This document shows positions 52,568-61,549 of a DNA stretch of 64,000 bases, piece by piece. The DNA is taken from assembly GCA_002482965.1 (NCBI GenBank), contig DLGZ01000048.1, positions 266,969-330,968 on the forward strand, given 5' to 3'. Numbering within the stretch: position 1 is the stretch's first letter; each line of letters begins with the position of its first letter. Both the position numbers and the translations under genes were made by a program. The stretch comes from Verrucomicrobiaceae bacterium UBA7681 (GTDB lineage: Bacteria; Verrucomicrobiota; Verrucomicrobiia; Verrucomicrobiales; Verrucomicrobiaceae). The notes beneath the pieces were generated by a model. The model ran no database searches, was not told the DNA's origin, and saw nothing but the letters and a program-made list of their open reading frames with translations.

Positions 52568-53944
52568 ATGAAAACCACTGCCACTCACCCCCCGAGCATT
52601 CCGCAGGCTTTCAGCCCTGTGGGCGGCGATTTGCTGCGCATCGGTTCGACCCGCCGCGGCTTTTTGCAGACCGGGCTTGCGGGACTGGCGGGTATTTCAG
52701 TCCCCTCCCTGTTCAAGCAGCAGGCCTTCGCCGCAGCGGCGGGACAGGCCACGCGAAAGACGAATGTGGTTCTTTTTTGGCTCTCGGGAGGCCCGAGCCA
52801 CATCGACATGTGGGATCCGAAACCCGATGCGCCGAGCGAGATTCGCGGCCCATTCGGCCACATCCCGACAAAAATTCCGGGCATCCATGTCTGCGAGCAT
52901 CTGCCGCTGACCGCGAAGATCATGGACCGGCTCACGCTGATTCGCTCGGTCGATAGCAGCGCCAGCGATCACACACCCATCACCATGCAGGCCTGCAATC
53001 CGCTGGCACGACGCACGAATGACGGACGTGATGGCGGCGGCTACCCGTCCATGGGGTCCATCGCCGCGAAGTTTCGGGGTGCCAATGCGCCGGGCATCCC
53101 GGGGTATGTAGCACTCGCGGATTCACTGCCTGCCGACATTTGGGGCGCGGGCCACATGGGCAATGCCTTCAATCCAGTCAGCGGCAAGGATTTGTCTGGC
53201 CGCCTCAAGCTCGTCGACGGTCTCAGCATCGAGCGGCTCGGCAGCCGCCGTGCTCTGGCCGAGCAAATGGACCAGTGGAAGCGTGGCATCGGCACGAATG
53301 AATCCATCGCCTCGGCGGATCATTTTACGCAGCAGGCTTATGAGGTGCTCATGACCGGCAGCGCGCAGCACGCACTCAATCTGGATGAAGAATCATCCGC
53401 CATGCGGGACAAATACGGTCGCGACAGCCTCGGCGAGAAAGCCCTGCTGGCACGCCGGCTCATTGAGGCTGGGTCCACCTTTGTCACCGTCAGCGGTGCC
53501 TGGGGTTACTTTGATCATCATGGGGATGAAGTGAAGTGGGGAGGCATCAAAAAAGGTCTCACGCCGCTGCTACCGAGCGTGGACCGCACCCTGCACGCCA
53601 TCGTCACCGATCTTGAAGACCGAGGGCTGCTGGACAGCACGTTGATTTTGATGATGGGCGAGTTTGGCCGCAGCCCCATCATCAACAAGAATGCCGGCCG
53701 CGATCACTGGCCGCGTGTGATGTCCATGGTCATGGCCGGCGGCGGTCTGCGCCACGGTCAGGTCATCGGCAGCACCGACAAGCATGGCGGAGAGATCGAG
53801 ACCCGCCGCGTCGCGCCGGGTGATCTCGCCGCCACAGTGTTTCACCACCTCGGCATCGAACAGAACACCAACTGGATCGACCCTCAGGGCCGCCCGCGTC
53901 CCATCGTGGCCGAAGGTGGCAAGGTGATGGGAGAGCTGCTGTAG
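52568..53944 (+). CDS. DUF1501 family protein, Tat-exported
   Basis: A 458-residue protein from the ATG at 52568, chosen because it opens the twin-arginine signal STRRGFLQTGLAGLAGIS. The body is the DUF1501 (sulfatase-like fold) domain: NVVLFWLSGGPSHIDMWDPKPDA, RSVDSSASDHTP, GEFGRSPIINKNAGRDHWPRVMS and the C-terminal HHLGIEQNTNWIDPQGRP. These proteins are very numerous in Planctomycetes and Verrucomicrobia and usually follow a DUF1549/DUF1553 cytochrome gene; here none is adjacent. Its substrate is unknown. It converges on the 3D-domain gene with 2 bases between. Confidence 0.9.
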   Translation: MKTTATHPPSIPQAFSPVGGDLLRIGSTRRGFLQTGLAGLAGISVPSLFKQQAFAAAAGQATRKTNVVLFWLSGGPSHIDMWDPKPDAPSEIRGPFGHIPTKIPGIHVCEHLPLTAKIMDRLTLIRSVDSSASDHTPITMQACNPLARRTNDGRDGGGYPSMGSIAAKFRGANAPGIPGYVALADSLPADIWGAGHMGNAFNPVSGKDLSGRLKLVDGLSIERLGSRRALAEQMDQWKRGIGTNESIASADHFTQQAYEVLMTGSAQHALNLDEESSAMRDKYGRDSLGEKALLARRLIEAGSTFVTVSGAWGYFDHHGDEVKWGGIKKGLTPLLPSVDRTLHAIVTDLEDRGLLDSTLILMMGEFGRSPIINKNAGRDHWPRVMSMVMAGGGLRHGQVIGSTDKHGGEIETRRVAPGDLAATVFHHLGIEQNTNWIDPQGRPRPIVAEGGKVMGELL

Positions 53945-53946
53945 AG

Positions 53947-54477
53947 CTACTGCAATCCGATGCCGGAGGGCGAACGGGTCTCGATCGCACTGACCATCTG
54001 CCGGATGTGGGGCTTGATTCCCTCACGTGGCTTCATGATCGCGAGACTCTGGTCAAACGAGCCCCATTTGAGCACCTTGATGTTTACCTTACGCGCACCC
54101 CATTGGTCCATGGATGCCTTGGAAGGGCGGTAAAGGTCGATGGTCTTGGTGCCGACGAGAGCGGAGCCGTAGTCGTCCACTTGATAGACATGAGACTCGC
54201 CTTCGATCTTGAACACCGTTCCAACAGGGTAAACGGACCAGTCAGCGGCGGCGCTGCGCACAGCACCAAACTTGAGGGTGTTGCCGACGGCGCTTTTGGC
54301 ACCGTAAACGATGTGGTCGTCCTCGCTTTGGGTGTAAGCCGTCGTCTTCACATTGCTCAAAGTGGTGCCGGGAAAGCGCATGCTCGTAAGCTTTGTAGGG
54401 GCGACTTTGGAAACACTTTGGCAAGAAGAGCAACCCGCGCAGATCGCGGCCAGCAAGAATAAACGGAGGTTGGTCAT
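53947..54477 (-). CDS. 3D-domain lipoprotein
   Basis: A 176-residue protein from ATG at 54477, with a lipoprotein signal (TNLRLFLLAAICAGC). The mature part has KTTAYTQSEDDHIVYGAKSAVGN and VYQVDDYGSALVGTKTIDLY, which match the 3D (double-psi barrel) domain of lytic transglycosylase-like proteins. It may act on peptidoglycan, but the catalytic Asp set should be checked. It is divergent from the amidohydrolase gene with 207 bases between. Confidence 0.8.
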   Translation of the reverse strand: MTNLRLFLLAAICAGCSSCQSVSKVAPTKLTSMRFPGTTLSNVKTTAYTQSEDDHIVYGAKSAVGNTLKFGAVRSAAADWSVYPVGTVFKIEGESHVYQVDDYGSALVGTKTIDLYRPSKASMDQWGARKVNIKVLKWGSFDQSLAIMKPREGIKPHIRQMVSAIETRSPSGIGLQ

Positions 54478-54684
54478 TTTAGATTGGGCGCGTCGATTTG
54501 TGCGTGCCCGGGGGGTGAAGAGTAAGACAGGCATGAATGAATTATGTTCGATTTTCGAAACCCCAATCATCACGCGCAACACCCCGCTAGAGCGTCAACG
54601 CTTCCCATAGAGCTCATAAAAAACCCGTCGAGAGCATCCTCAATCGGAGAAGAAGAAATCAAGCCTGCCTGCCGTTTCAGGTTC

Positions 54685-56130
54685 ATGCGGTCATTTTTGC
54701 TCTTCCTGTTGTTTTTTCATGCCAGCCACTGTTTCGCGGAAGAATACGACCTCGTCCTTAATAATGGCCGTGTGATGGACCCGGCGACAAATTTGGACGC
54801 GGTTCGTCATATTGGCGTGCGTGAGGGCAAGATCGCCGCGATCTCCGAAACACCGCTAGCCGGTAAAGAAACGCTGAATGTGAAGGGGCATGTCGTCGCG
54901 CCTGGCTTCATCGACATCCATGCACATGGGCAGACCACGAGTGATATGCAGATCAAAGCTTGTGATGGCGTCACCACAGCGCTCGACCTGGAAGCGGGAG
55001 TGTATCCGGTGGCCGCGTGGTACCGTTCGCTGGAAGGCACGGCACCGCTGAACTACGGGGCCACGGTGGGCCACATCGCCACACGCTTTGCCGCATTTCA
55101 TCCTGGACTGGAGATCGGGCACTGGGCGGTCAACCGTGCAAAGGTTGCGGGACTCGGCGCAAAGCCTGCTGGAGCGAACAAGGGGGCGACGGACAAGGAA
55201 TTGAAACTCATGGGCGATGCGATACACCGTGGACTCGATGAGGGCGCGCTGGGTATTGGCTTTGGCATCAATTACACGCCTGCCGCCGCAGCGGACGAGA
55301 TCGAGGCCATGTTTCGCATCGCAGCCAAGCGCAAGGTGCCCTCGTTTGTGCATACGCGCGCCTTTGGCATCGCCGCAATCCAGGAAGCGATCACCGCTGC
55401 AAAAACGACCGGCGCGGCGTTGCACATCGTTCATGTCGGCAGCAGCGCCATCGGCGACATGAGGGAAGTTTTAAAACTCATCAATGCCAGCCAGGCCGCA
55501 GGCATGGACATCAGCACCGAAGTGTACCCCTACACCGCCGCATCCACCGTACTGGAGTCCGCGATGTTCAATCCCGGCTGGCAGGACAATCTCAAGATTG
55601 ACTACCCCGATCTCGCATGGGCCGCGACCGGTGAACGGCTCACGCAGGAAAGTTTTGAGCGCTACCGCAAGCAAGGCGGCTGGGTGATCATCTACATGAT
55701 GAAGGATGAAAATGTGGAGATGGCCATCGCACATCCCGGGGTGATGATCGCGAGCGACGGCGTTCCCTTCATTGATGGCAAAGGCCATCCCCGCGGCGCG
55801 GGAACCTTCGCCCGCGTGCTGGGCCATTACTCGCGCGAGAAAAAGCTGCTGCCGCTGATGGAAGCACTCGCCAAGATGACGATCCTGCCCGCACGTCGTC
55901 TTGAAGGATACGTTCCGATGATGCAAGGCAAAGGCCGCATCGCCCTCGGGGCCGACGCGGACATCACCGTCTTCGATCCGGCGAACGTGATCGACCGTGC
56001 AACCTTTGAGTCGCCAACTACTCCTTCCGCCGGTATTCCCTATGTCATCGTGAACGGTGTTCCCGTCGTGAGTGATGGCAAACTCGTGAAAGAAGCCCGT
56101 CCTGGACGCGCTGTAAGAGTCACTCCATGA
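54685..56130 (+). CDS. Secreted amidohydrolase, D-aminoacylase-like
   Basis: A 481-residue protein from ATG at 54685, with a signal peptide (RSFLLFLLFFHASHCFA). The metal-dependent hydrolase frame is clear: VVAPGFIDIHAHGQ with HxH at 79-81, KACDGVTTALDLE with Cys93 (a metal-ligand position in D-aminoacylases), VHTRAFG, HIVHVGSS and IASDGVPF. The C-terminal GRIALGADADITVFDP is typical. It probably cleaves N-acyl groups or other amides outside the cytoplasm. It overlaps the DUF1080 gene by ATGA. Confidence 0.9.
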   Translation: MRSFLLFLLFFHASHCFAEEYDLVLNNGRVMDPATNLDAVRHIGVREGKIAAISETPLAGKETLNVKGHVVAPGFIDIHAHGQTTSDMQIKACDGVTTALDLEAGVYPVAAWYRSLEGTAPLNYGATVGHIATRFAAFHPGLEIGHWAVNRAKVAGLGAKPAGANKGATDKELKLMGDAIHRGLDEGALGIGFGINYTPAAAADEIEAMFRIAAKRKVPSFVHTRAFGIAAIQEAITAAKTTGAALHIVHVGSSAIGDMREVLKLINASQAAGMDISTEVYPYTAASTVLESAMFNPGWQDNLKIDYPDLAWAATGERLTQESFERYRKQGGWVIIYMMKDENVEMAIAHPGVMIASDGVPFIDGKGHPRGAGTFARVLGHYSREKKLLPLMEALAKMTILPARRLEGYVPMMQGKGRIALGADADITVFDPANVIDRATFESPTTPSAGIPYVIVNGVPVVSDGKLVKEARPGRAVRVTP

Positions 56131-56834
56131 AACACATTCTTCTCAGCTTCATCTTTGGCACAGCCTTGCTCGCAGACGACGTGCCGCAGTGGCGTGATCT
56201 CTTCAACGGCAAGGATCTCACCGGCTGGGTGGATGTGAACACCAGCCCTGAAACCTGGGGTGTTAAAGACGGCATGCTCGTTTGCAAAGGCAAGCCCATC
56301 GGTGTGATGCGCAGCGAGAAGCAGTATGAAAACTTCATTCTGCACATCGAATGGATGCACATGGAGGCGGGTGGAAACTCCGGCGTGTTTGTCTGGAGTG
56401 AAGGAACGGCAGCGCCGGGCAAAGAACTGCCGAAAGGCATGGAGGTGCAGATGCTGGAGCTCGAATGGCCGAACCTGCATCTGGGTAAAGACGGCCAGCC
56501 GAACCACCCCGGCTATGTCTCCGGCGAACTCTTCGGTGCGAACGGTCTCGAAGGCATTCCCGACAATCCGCGTGGCAAACGCAGCATGTCCTGGGAGATG
56601 CGCTGCAAAGGCAAGGGCGAATGGAACACCTACGATGTGGTATGCGTGGATGGCACGGTGAAGCTCTCGATCAACGGCATGTTTGTCAACGGCATCAGCC
56701 AGTCCACCGTGCGCAAAGGCTATCTTTGTCTTGAATCCGAAGGAGCCGAGATTCATTTCCGCAACATCCGCATTCTGGAACTGCCCGGTGGCCGAGTGAC
56801 GCCGGAGCAGACAGCTCCGGTCGTTGGGAAATAG
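56127..56834 (+). CDS. DUF1080 (3-keto-disaccharide hydrolase) secreted protein
   Basis: A 235-residue protein with signal peptide (KHILLSFIFGTALLA). DUF1080 features are WRDLFNGKDLTGWVDVNTSPETWGVKDGMLVCKGKPIG (split), FILHIEWMHMEAGGNSGVFVWSEG and the C-terminal IHFRNIRILELP. The family has a beta-jelly fold and is linked to hydrolysis of 3-keto-glycosides. It is coupled by ATGA to the amidohydrolase gene, and its stop codon abuts that of the convergent ceramidase-like gene. Confidence 0.92.
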   Translation: MKHILLSFIFGTALLADDVPQWRDLFNGKDLTGWVDVNTSPETWGVKDGMLVCKGKPIGVMRSEKQYENFILHIEWMHMEAGGNSGVFVWSEGTAAPGKELPKGMEVQMLELEWPNLHLGKDGQPNHPGYVSGELFGANGLEGIPDNPRGKRSMSWEMRCKGKGEWNTYDVVCVDGTVKLSINGMFVNGISQSTVRKGYLCLESEGAEIHFRNIRILELPGGRVTPEQTAPVVGK

Positions 56835-58181
56835 TCACCTCACCTGCTTCATCAGTTCCTCGACCTTCGCCGTGATCGTCTCCTCCACGGTCTCGGTGTA
56901 AGGTGCACGATGACCGTATTCAAACATGCCGGTCACACCCTCGTAGCTGCCCTCCTTGCGCACCCGCAGGCTTGGCACATAGCTGGTGAGGTCGTTGTTG
57001 TAACCGCAGACCCAGGTGCTGTTCCAGCCGTAGGCAGCTTTGAACTTGAGCGAGTAATCCACCACCGTTTCGCCGGTCAGCGCGATGAACTGAAAGTCTG
57101 TGCCGATGCGCCAGACTTGAACTGGATACTTCACACGATCCGGCGGCGAACCGAGCGTCTCATACTGGCGGATGAAGTGCTCAAATTCGCGTTTCGGCAT
57201 GCCGCTGAGATTGGGCAGACGTTGTTTGAGTTCTTCGAGTGGAATGCCGGGCTGCAGCAGCAGCTCCGTCTCATCCATCGCCGCATGAATCGGCCCGTTG
57301 AGTGGCGGCATCTTGGTGTTGATCACCTGACGCACCGCTTCGGCTAAAATCTTGCCATACATGCTCGCGAGTTCTGTCGCTTCGACATCCTTCCCTCGAA
57401 TGCGCGGGAGCGGATTTGCATCGCCACCGCAGTTTTGCACAAACATCGCCACCGAGCCTGGAAAGGTCTTCTCCAGTTCAAGCTGCGCGAAGCCTGCGTA
57501 GTCACCGTTGATGCTCAGGCCTCCAAGCGCAGTCGTGTGGCATGAGTAGCCGAACACGATGGCCTTGATCACCTGCCCTGCCTTCACGGCGATCACCGGC
57601 ACATCCTGATCCACCTGCCCGCCGAATGCCCGGCTCTCCGGCCCGCGTGAGCGCCGCCTGTTCACCGCGACACCCGCGAGACCTTGATCAAATGCGAGCT
57701 CCGCAGGCACGAGATCTGCAATGGCCGCGCCGATCACTTCCTCATACTTCGCATAAACCAACGCGGTGTAGCGATCCTTCAGTGCAGCCTCTTCGGGCGT
57801 GAATTCATAGTACAGCCACAGCACATCCGCCGTCACCGGACAGGAGTGATTGTGCGAGGTGTTCAGGATCAACCGCTCACGCGGAATACCATGCTTCTCC
57901 AATGCAGCCTTGGCGATGATGGCCACCATTTTGTCGCTCAGCCCCACCAAATCCGCCGTCACCAGCACTGACGTCGCACCCGAATCATCCTTGAGCGCGA
58001 GCGCTTTTAACCAGATGGGATGCTCCACTCGTTGCGACATGCGGGTCTTGCCGCCATACCCTGCAAGAGGCACCGATTCCGTGGGCGTGATGTCCGCTTT
58101 GGCTGCGCCTGCCTGCCATGCGGCGGAGGCGACGGAAGCATGGAGGATGAAGAGCAGGCCAATGTATATACGTGCGCTCAT
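56835..58181 (-). CDS. Secreted neutral/alkaline ceramidase-like protein (2)
   Basis: A 448-residue protein with signal peptide (ARIYIGLLFILHASVASA). It has AGAAKADITPTESVPLAGYG, the NTSHNHSCPV motif and VFGYSCHTTAL with histidines of the neutral ceramidase N-terminal domain. It lacks the C-terminal domain of full neutral ceramidases. Many such proteins in this phylum have no demonstrated ceramide activity, so the substrate may be different. It is the last gene of the six-gene operon and is 9 bases after a paralogue. Confidence 0.85.
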   Translation of the reverse strand: MSARIYIGLLFILHASVASAAWQAGAAKADITPTESVPLAGYGGKTRMSQRVEHPIWLKALALKDDSGATSVLVTADLVGLSDKMVAIIAKAALEKHGIPRERLILNTSHNHSCPVTADVLWLYYEFTPEEAALKDRYTALVYAKYEEVIGAAIADLVPAELAFDQGLAGVAVNRRRSRGPESRAFGGQVDQDVPVIAVKAGQVIKAIVFGYSCHTTALGGLSINGDYAGFAQLELEKTFPGSVAMFVQNCGGDANPLPRIRGKDVEATELASMYGKILAEAVRQVINTKMPPLNGPIHAAMDETELLLQPGIPLEELKQRLPNLSGMPKREFEHFIRQYETLGSPPDRVKYPVQVWRIGTDFQFIALTGETVVDYSLKFKAAYGWNSTWVCGYNNDLTSYVPSLRVRKEGSYEGVTGMFEYGHRAPYTETVEETITAKVEELMKQVR

Positions 58182-58190
58182 GGATGAGAA

Positions 58191-59615
58191 TTACTTCAGC
58201 TCCGCCGCCATCTCCAGCAGGGCATCCATCATTTTCACGGATGCCTGCGGCTCCAGATTGTTCGTGCCGGGCCATGTCTCATAGCCGCCGAGTTCAAAGT
58301 GACGCGGGGTGGGCATGTAGCCATAATAGCCGTTCGCCAGCTCGATCATAAAGGATTTCGCAAACGGGCTGCGCTTGCGGAATTCGACACCCGTTTCGGC
58401 AAAGGTCTCCGTCGGTGTGGTTCCGATACAGATGTCGCCGATGCGCAGGGTCTGCACGGCTGCCTTAGTTTCAGGACTTGCCACCGCCAGCCGCTGGACC
58501 CGTCCGGCATAGGACAGCGGCAGATCGGCCTTGCCCTGGATGCGTGGTGTCTTGGCCTCGATTTCCTTGGCCCAGGCGATGAGTTCGGGATCGATCTTGC
58601 GCCAGGCTATGCCAAGCTCACGATAACGCGCTGCGAGGGGTGCGCTTGCCTGCCAGGTCACCTTCTCCAGAGCGGCGTTCACCTTCCCTGCCACATCTTC
58701 AGCCACATAGCGCATCTGCTCATAGGGCTTCTTGCGCGGCTGCGGATTGCGGAAGTTGATGTTGTTCGCGTCACCGCTGGTTCCATTCGCCATCATCGCG
58801 ACAAACGGCGGATCATCTGTGCTACCTGCTTGCAGGCGCTTCAGAGCCTCACAATACATGCCATAATAATCCGCCGAAATGTCAGCACTGTTCACGCCGC
58901 CCACGTAATGCAGCGAGTAGGCCGAATAGACCGAAATCAAGCGCCCGCCGGGCTCACGCAGCGCAATGAAGGAGACGGTTGGGTCAGGCTCACCTGCGGG
59001 CTCCACCAGCGCTGGATTGCCGGCGCCTGGATTCATCTTCACCTTGTCAATCTTGCCAAAGGGATTCGGCGGCATCTTGTCCGCTTTGAGAAACCAGCGG
59101 CGGATGTTCACATGCTCGGGGATGTCCACCGTGCCAAAAGCGATCTCGGCCGGACGCAGCAGATGGAGCGCACGCCGCACACCATCCGCAATGCGTCGCG
59201 CGACAAACTTTTGAAAAGGAGTGAGCTCCATGTCGGAGGCGTAGAAGCGCACGGGCCCGCCGATGGCATTCGCCGCAGAATGCGTGTGCGTGCCGGAGAT
59301 CACCACATTCGCCATCGGGATGCCGGTCTCCTTTTCGATCAGCTCCCGTGCCGCCACACATAAGCTGCGATGCATGCCGAGTAGATCGCAGACGACGAGC
59401 GCCAGCTTCGTCTTGCCGTCATCAAGCACGAGGCAGCGTGCGTGAAGCTCATCATGAACGTTCGTGCATGGATAGGGCAGGAAGCCGCCCACCACCTCCG
59501 CGCCAAGTTCCGGCGTGATGTTGCTGGTGGCAGCCCCGGCCATCAAGGAGGCTTTGGAAGCATCAGCAGCGTGAAGAGTGACAACTGCAAAAAGAGCGAG
59601 AAATAGCGAGCGCAT
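58191..59615 (-). CDS. Secreted neutral/alkaline ceramidase-like protein (1)
   Basis: A 474-residue protein from ATG at 59615 with a signal peptide (RSLFLALFAVVTLHAA). It has AGAATSNITPELG, VVISGTHTHSAANA with the zinc-type histidines, and YSAYSLHYVGGVNSADISADYYG. It is a paralogue of the next gene, with the same domain order and different loops. A tandem pair suggests two related substrates or subunits. The neighbours encode a beta-propeller, an aminotransferase and a sialidase-like protein. Confidence 0.85.
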   Translation of the reverse strand: MRSLFLALFAVVTLHAADASKASLMAGAATSNITPELGAEVVGGFLPYPCTNVHDELHARCLVLDDGKTKLALVVCDLLGMHRSLCVAARELIEKETGIPMANVVISGTHTHSAANAIGGPVRFYASDMELTPFQKFVARRIADGVRRALHLLRPAEIAFGTVDIPEHVNIRRWFLKADKMPPNPFGKIDKVKMNPGAGNPALVEPAGEPDPTVSFIALREPGGRLISVYSAYSLHYVGGVNSADISADYYGMYCEALKRLQAGSTDDPPFVAMMANGTSGDANNINFRNPQPRKKPYEQMRYVAEDVAGKVNAALEKVTWQASAPLAARYRELGIAWRKIDPELIAWAKEIEAKTPRIQGKADLPLSYAGRVQRLAVASPETKAAVQTLRIGDICIGTTPTETFAETGVEFRKRSPFAKSFMIELANGYYGYMPTPRHFELGGYETWPGTNNLEPQASVKMMDALLEMAAELK

Positions 59616-59647
59616 GAAGCCTATACAGCGCTCAAGCGCCAGTTTTG

Positions 59648-60634
59648 TCACGGCTTCCACTCTACCGGCAACTTGAGCGACCACACTTCATTCGACAGGG
59701 GCCTCGCATGCCCGCCCGCAAGCCAGAGTTTGTCCTGAAAAACAAACACCGAATGCTCATGCCGCGCCTTCCAGCAGGTCTTTGTCTCCAGCCGCTGCCA
59801 GTTTCTGCCATCCGTGCTGTGCCAGACATCGCCATGGTTGTCCTGCTCTTTCGACCAGCCCCCGAGCACCCACATGCGCCCGCGATATATGGCCGCGCTG
59901 AACCACAGCCGCGCCGCCCAGGGGGCCGACTCTGTTTCGCAGGTCCAGTTCACACCATCGCTTGAGGACCACACATCGTTTTTCGCCTGATAGTTCGGCA
60001 CGTAGTTTCCGCCGCCGAGCATATACATTTTATCGTTCAGCACCACCGCCTGATGATACGCGCGCGGCGACCATGCGGCCTGCGCCGTCTCCCGTTTCCA
60101 CTCTTTGCCATCCGCAGACGACCACACATCATTCTTCAGGCTCGCGTCATCGCCAAAGTAGTAGTTCTCCGTGCCTCCGAGCATCCACAGCCGACCGCGA
60201 TGCTCCACCAGCCCCGCCGCGAGCCGTGGTGACCATTCCGCAGCCGCTGTGACTTGCCCCCACTTCACGCCATCAGAGGATGACCACACTTGATTGCTCG
60301 CCGAATGGCCCGGCAGACGGCCTTTGTGCCAGCCTCCCATGATCCACATCCGGTCATGAAAGGTGAGGCTCATCGCGAGATCGCTGTGCAGCCATGGCGC
60401 ATTTTGGCTGATCAATTTCCATTCCTGGCCATCTCTAGAGGACCACACATCTCGCGGCGGTTCTTCGAACGATTGAAACCAGCCGCCGCCGATCCAAAGC
60501 TGATCTTTGAACACCCATTCCGCCTGCGAATCCCGTGCCTGCCAGGCAGCCTTGGCTTCAAGCACCCAATCGATTTCCGCAGCATAGCCATTCAGGCTGA
60601 TGAACATCAGAAGTAGTGGAAGGATGCGTTTCAT
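59648..60634 (-). CDS. Secreted Kelch-like beta-propeller protein
   Basis: A 328-residue protein with signal peptide (KRILPLLLMFISLNGYAA). It consists of about six repeats of the form MYMLGGGNYVPNYQAKNDVWSSSDGVNW, with W-S-S-x-D-G and L-G-G in each, typical of galactose-oxidase/Kelch propellers. It has no catalytic motif that I can see, so a binding or scaffold role on the surface is likely. It lies 3 bases after the aminotransferase gene. Confidence 0.88.
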   Translation of the reverse strand: MKRILPLLLMFISLNGYAAEIDWVLEAKAAWQARDSQAEWVFKDQLWIGGGWFQSFEEPPRDVWSSRDGQEWKLISQNAPWLHSDLAMSLTFHDRMWIMGGWHKGRLPGHSASNQVWSSSDGVKWGQVTAAAEWSPRLAAGLVEHRGRLWMLGGTENYYFGDDASLKNDVWSSADGKEWKRETAQAAWSPRAYHQAVVLNDKMYMLGGGNYVPNYQAKNDVWSSSDGVNWTCETESAPWAARLWFSAAIYRGRMWVLGGWSKEQDNHGDVWHSTDGRNWQRLETKTCWKARHEHSVFVFQDKLWLAGGHARPLSNEVWSLKLPVEWKP

Positions 60635-60637
60635 AAA

Positions 60638-61549
60638 TCAGTTCATCACCTGCATCTCGATGTCCATTCCCACCCGCTCGCTCCATGCGGCGATCATCTT
60701 GCTGAACCACGGTCCCGGCCTGCCCTCACCTATGGGTATTTGATTGATTTTGGTGCAGGGCGCCAGGCAGTAAGGCGTCGTCGTAAGCCAGGCTTCGTCC
60801 GCATTCACCACATCATAGGGCTGAAAATCCTTTTCGATGAACTCCAAGCCCAGCTGTGGTGCGAGTTCCTGCACCGTTTGCAGGCTGATGCCCCCGAGGA
60901 TGTTGCGCGTCGTCGGAGAAATGAGGGTGTTGCCCTTCACGATGACAAAATTTGAGCCTGCGCACTCGGTCACGTTGCCATCAAGGTCGAGCAGCAGCGT
61001 GATCGCTCGCGGATCGACGGCCTGCGACTGCTTGTCAGCCAGCCACCAATGCAGGCGGCTGCGGTTCTTCATTTTCGGCTCAACACACTGCGGAGGGATA
61101 TGACGAATCGACGGCGTCACGACATGCGCACCATCCGTATACAAATGCCGCCACATGCTGAAACGCAGCGGGAAGGAATGAATGCAGATCGTCGGCGTCA
61201 GCGGCCCCGAGGCACCAGCGCTGCCTGCGTAGAGCGCGTTTTCACCTGGCGTGACAAAATGTACAATCCCAATGTCCTCCTGAGGTCCGATGAGCTTGCA
61301 GTTCGCCTCCGCCAGCTCGTTCGTTCGCGCCAGCATTTCCTCCGGTGTGAGCGGCACGGTGACCCCTGAATACTTCAGCGATCGGTACAGCCGCGCCACA
61401 TGGTCTTCGGCCCGAAACGGCTGATGACGGAAGGTGCGTGTCATCTCCGTGAACGTTGCGCCGAGAACAATGCCCAGGTCATAAATGTTCAGCTTCGCCT
61501 GCGAAGCAGGCACGAATCCCTGATTCAAATAGACGAGCGGTTCAGTCAT
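60638..61549 (-). CDS. Class IV PLP aminotransferase (D-amino acid or branched-chain type)
   Basis: A 303-residue enzyme from ATG at 61549. The catalytic lysine is probably Lys159 in VEPKMKNRSRLHWWLAD, and VTECAGSNFVIVKG (Glu195) and ISPTTRNILGGISLQTV follow, which are class IV marks. Neighbouring D-aminoacylase-like and ceramidase-like genes suggest a D-amino acid or amine product as substrate, but branched-chain aminotransferase or aminodeoxychorismate lyase activity cannot be excluded. It lacks a signal peptide. It overlaps the sialidase-like gene by ATGA. Confidence 0.88.
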   Translation of the reverse strand: MTEPLVYLNQGFVPASQAKLNIYDLGIVLGATFTEMTRTFRHQPFRAEDHVARLYRSLKYSGVTVPLTPEEMLARTNELAEANCKLIGPQEDIGIVHFVTPGENALYAGSAGASGPLTPTICIHSFPLRFSMWRHLYTDGAHVVTPSIRHIPPQCVEPKMKNRSRLHWWLADKQSQAVDPRAITLLLDLDGNVTECAGSNFVIVKGNTLISPTTRNILGGISLQTVQELAPQLGLEFIEKDFQPYDVVNADEAWLTTTPYCLAPCTKINQIPIGEGRPGPWFSKMIAAWSERVGMDIEMQVMN

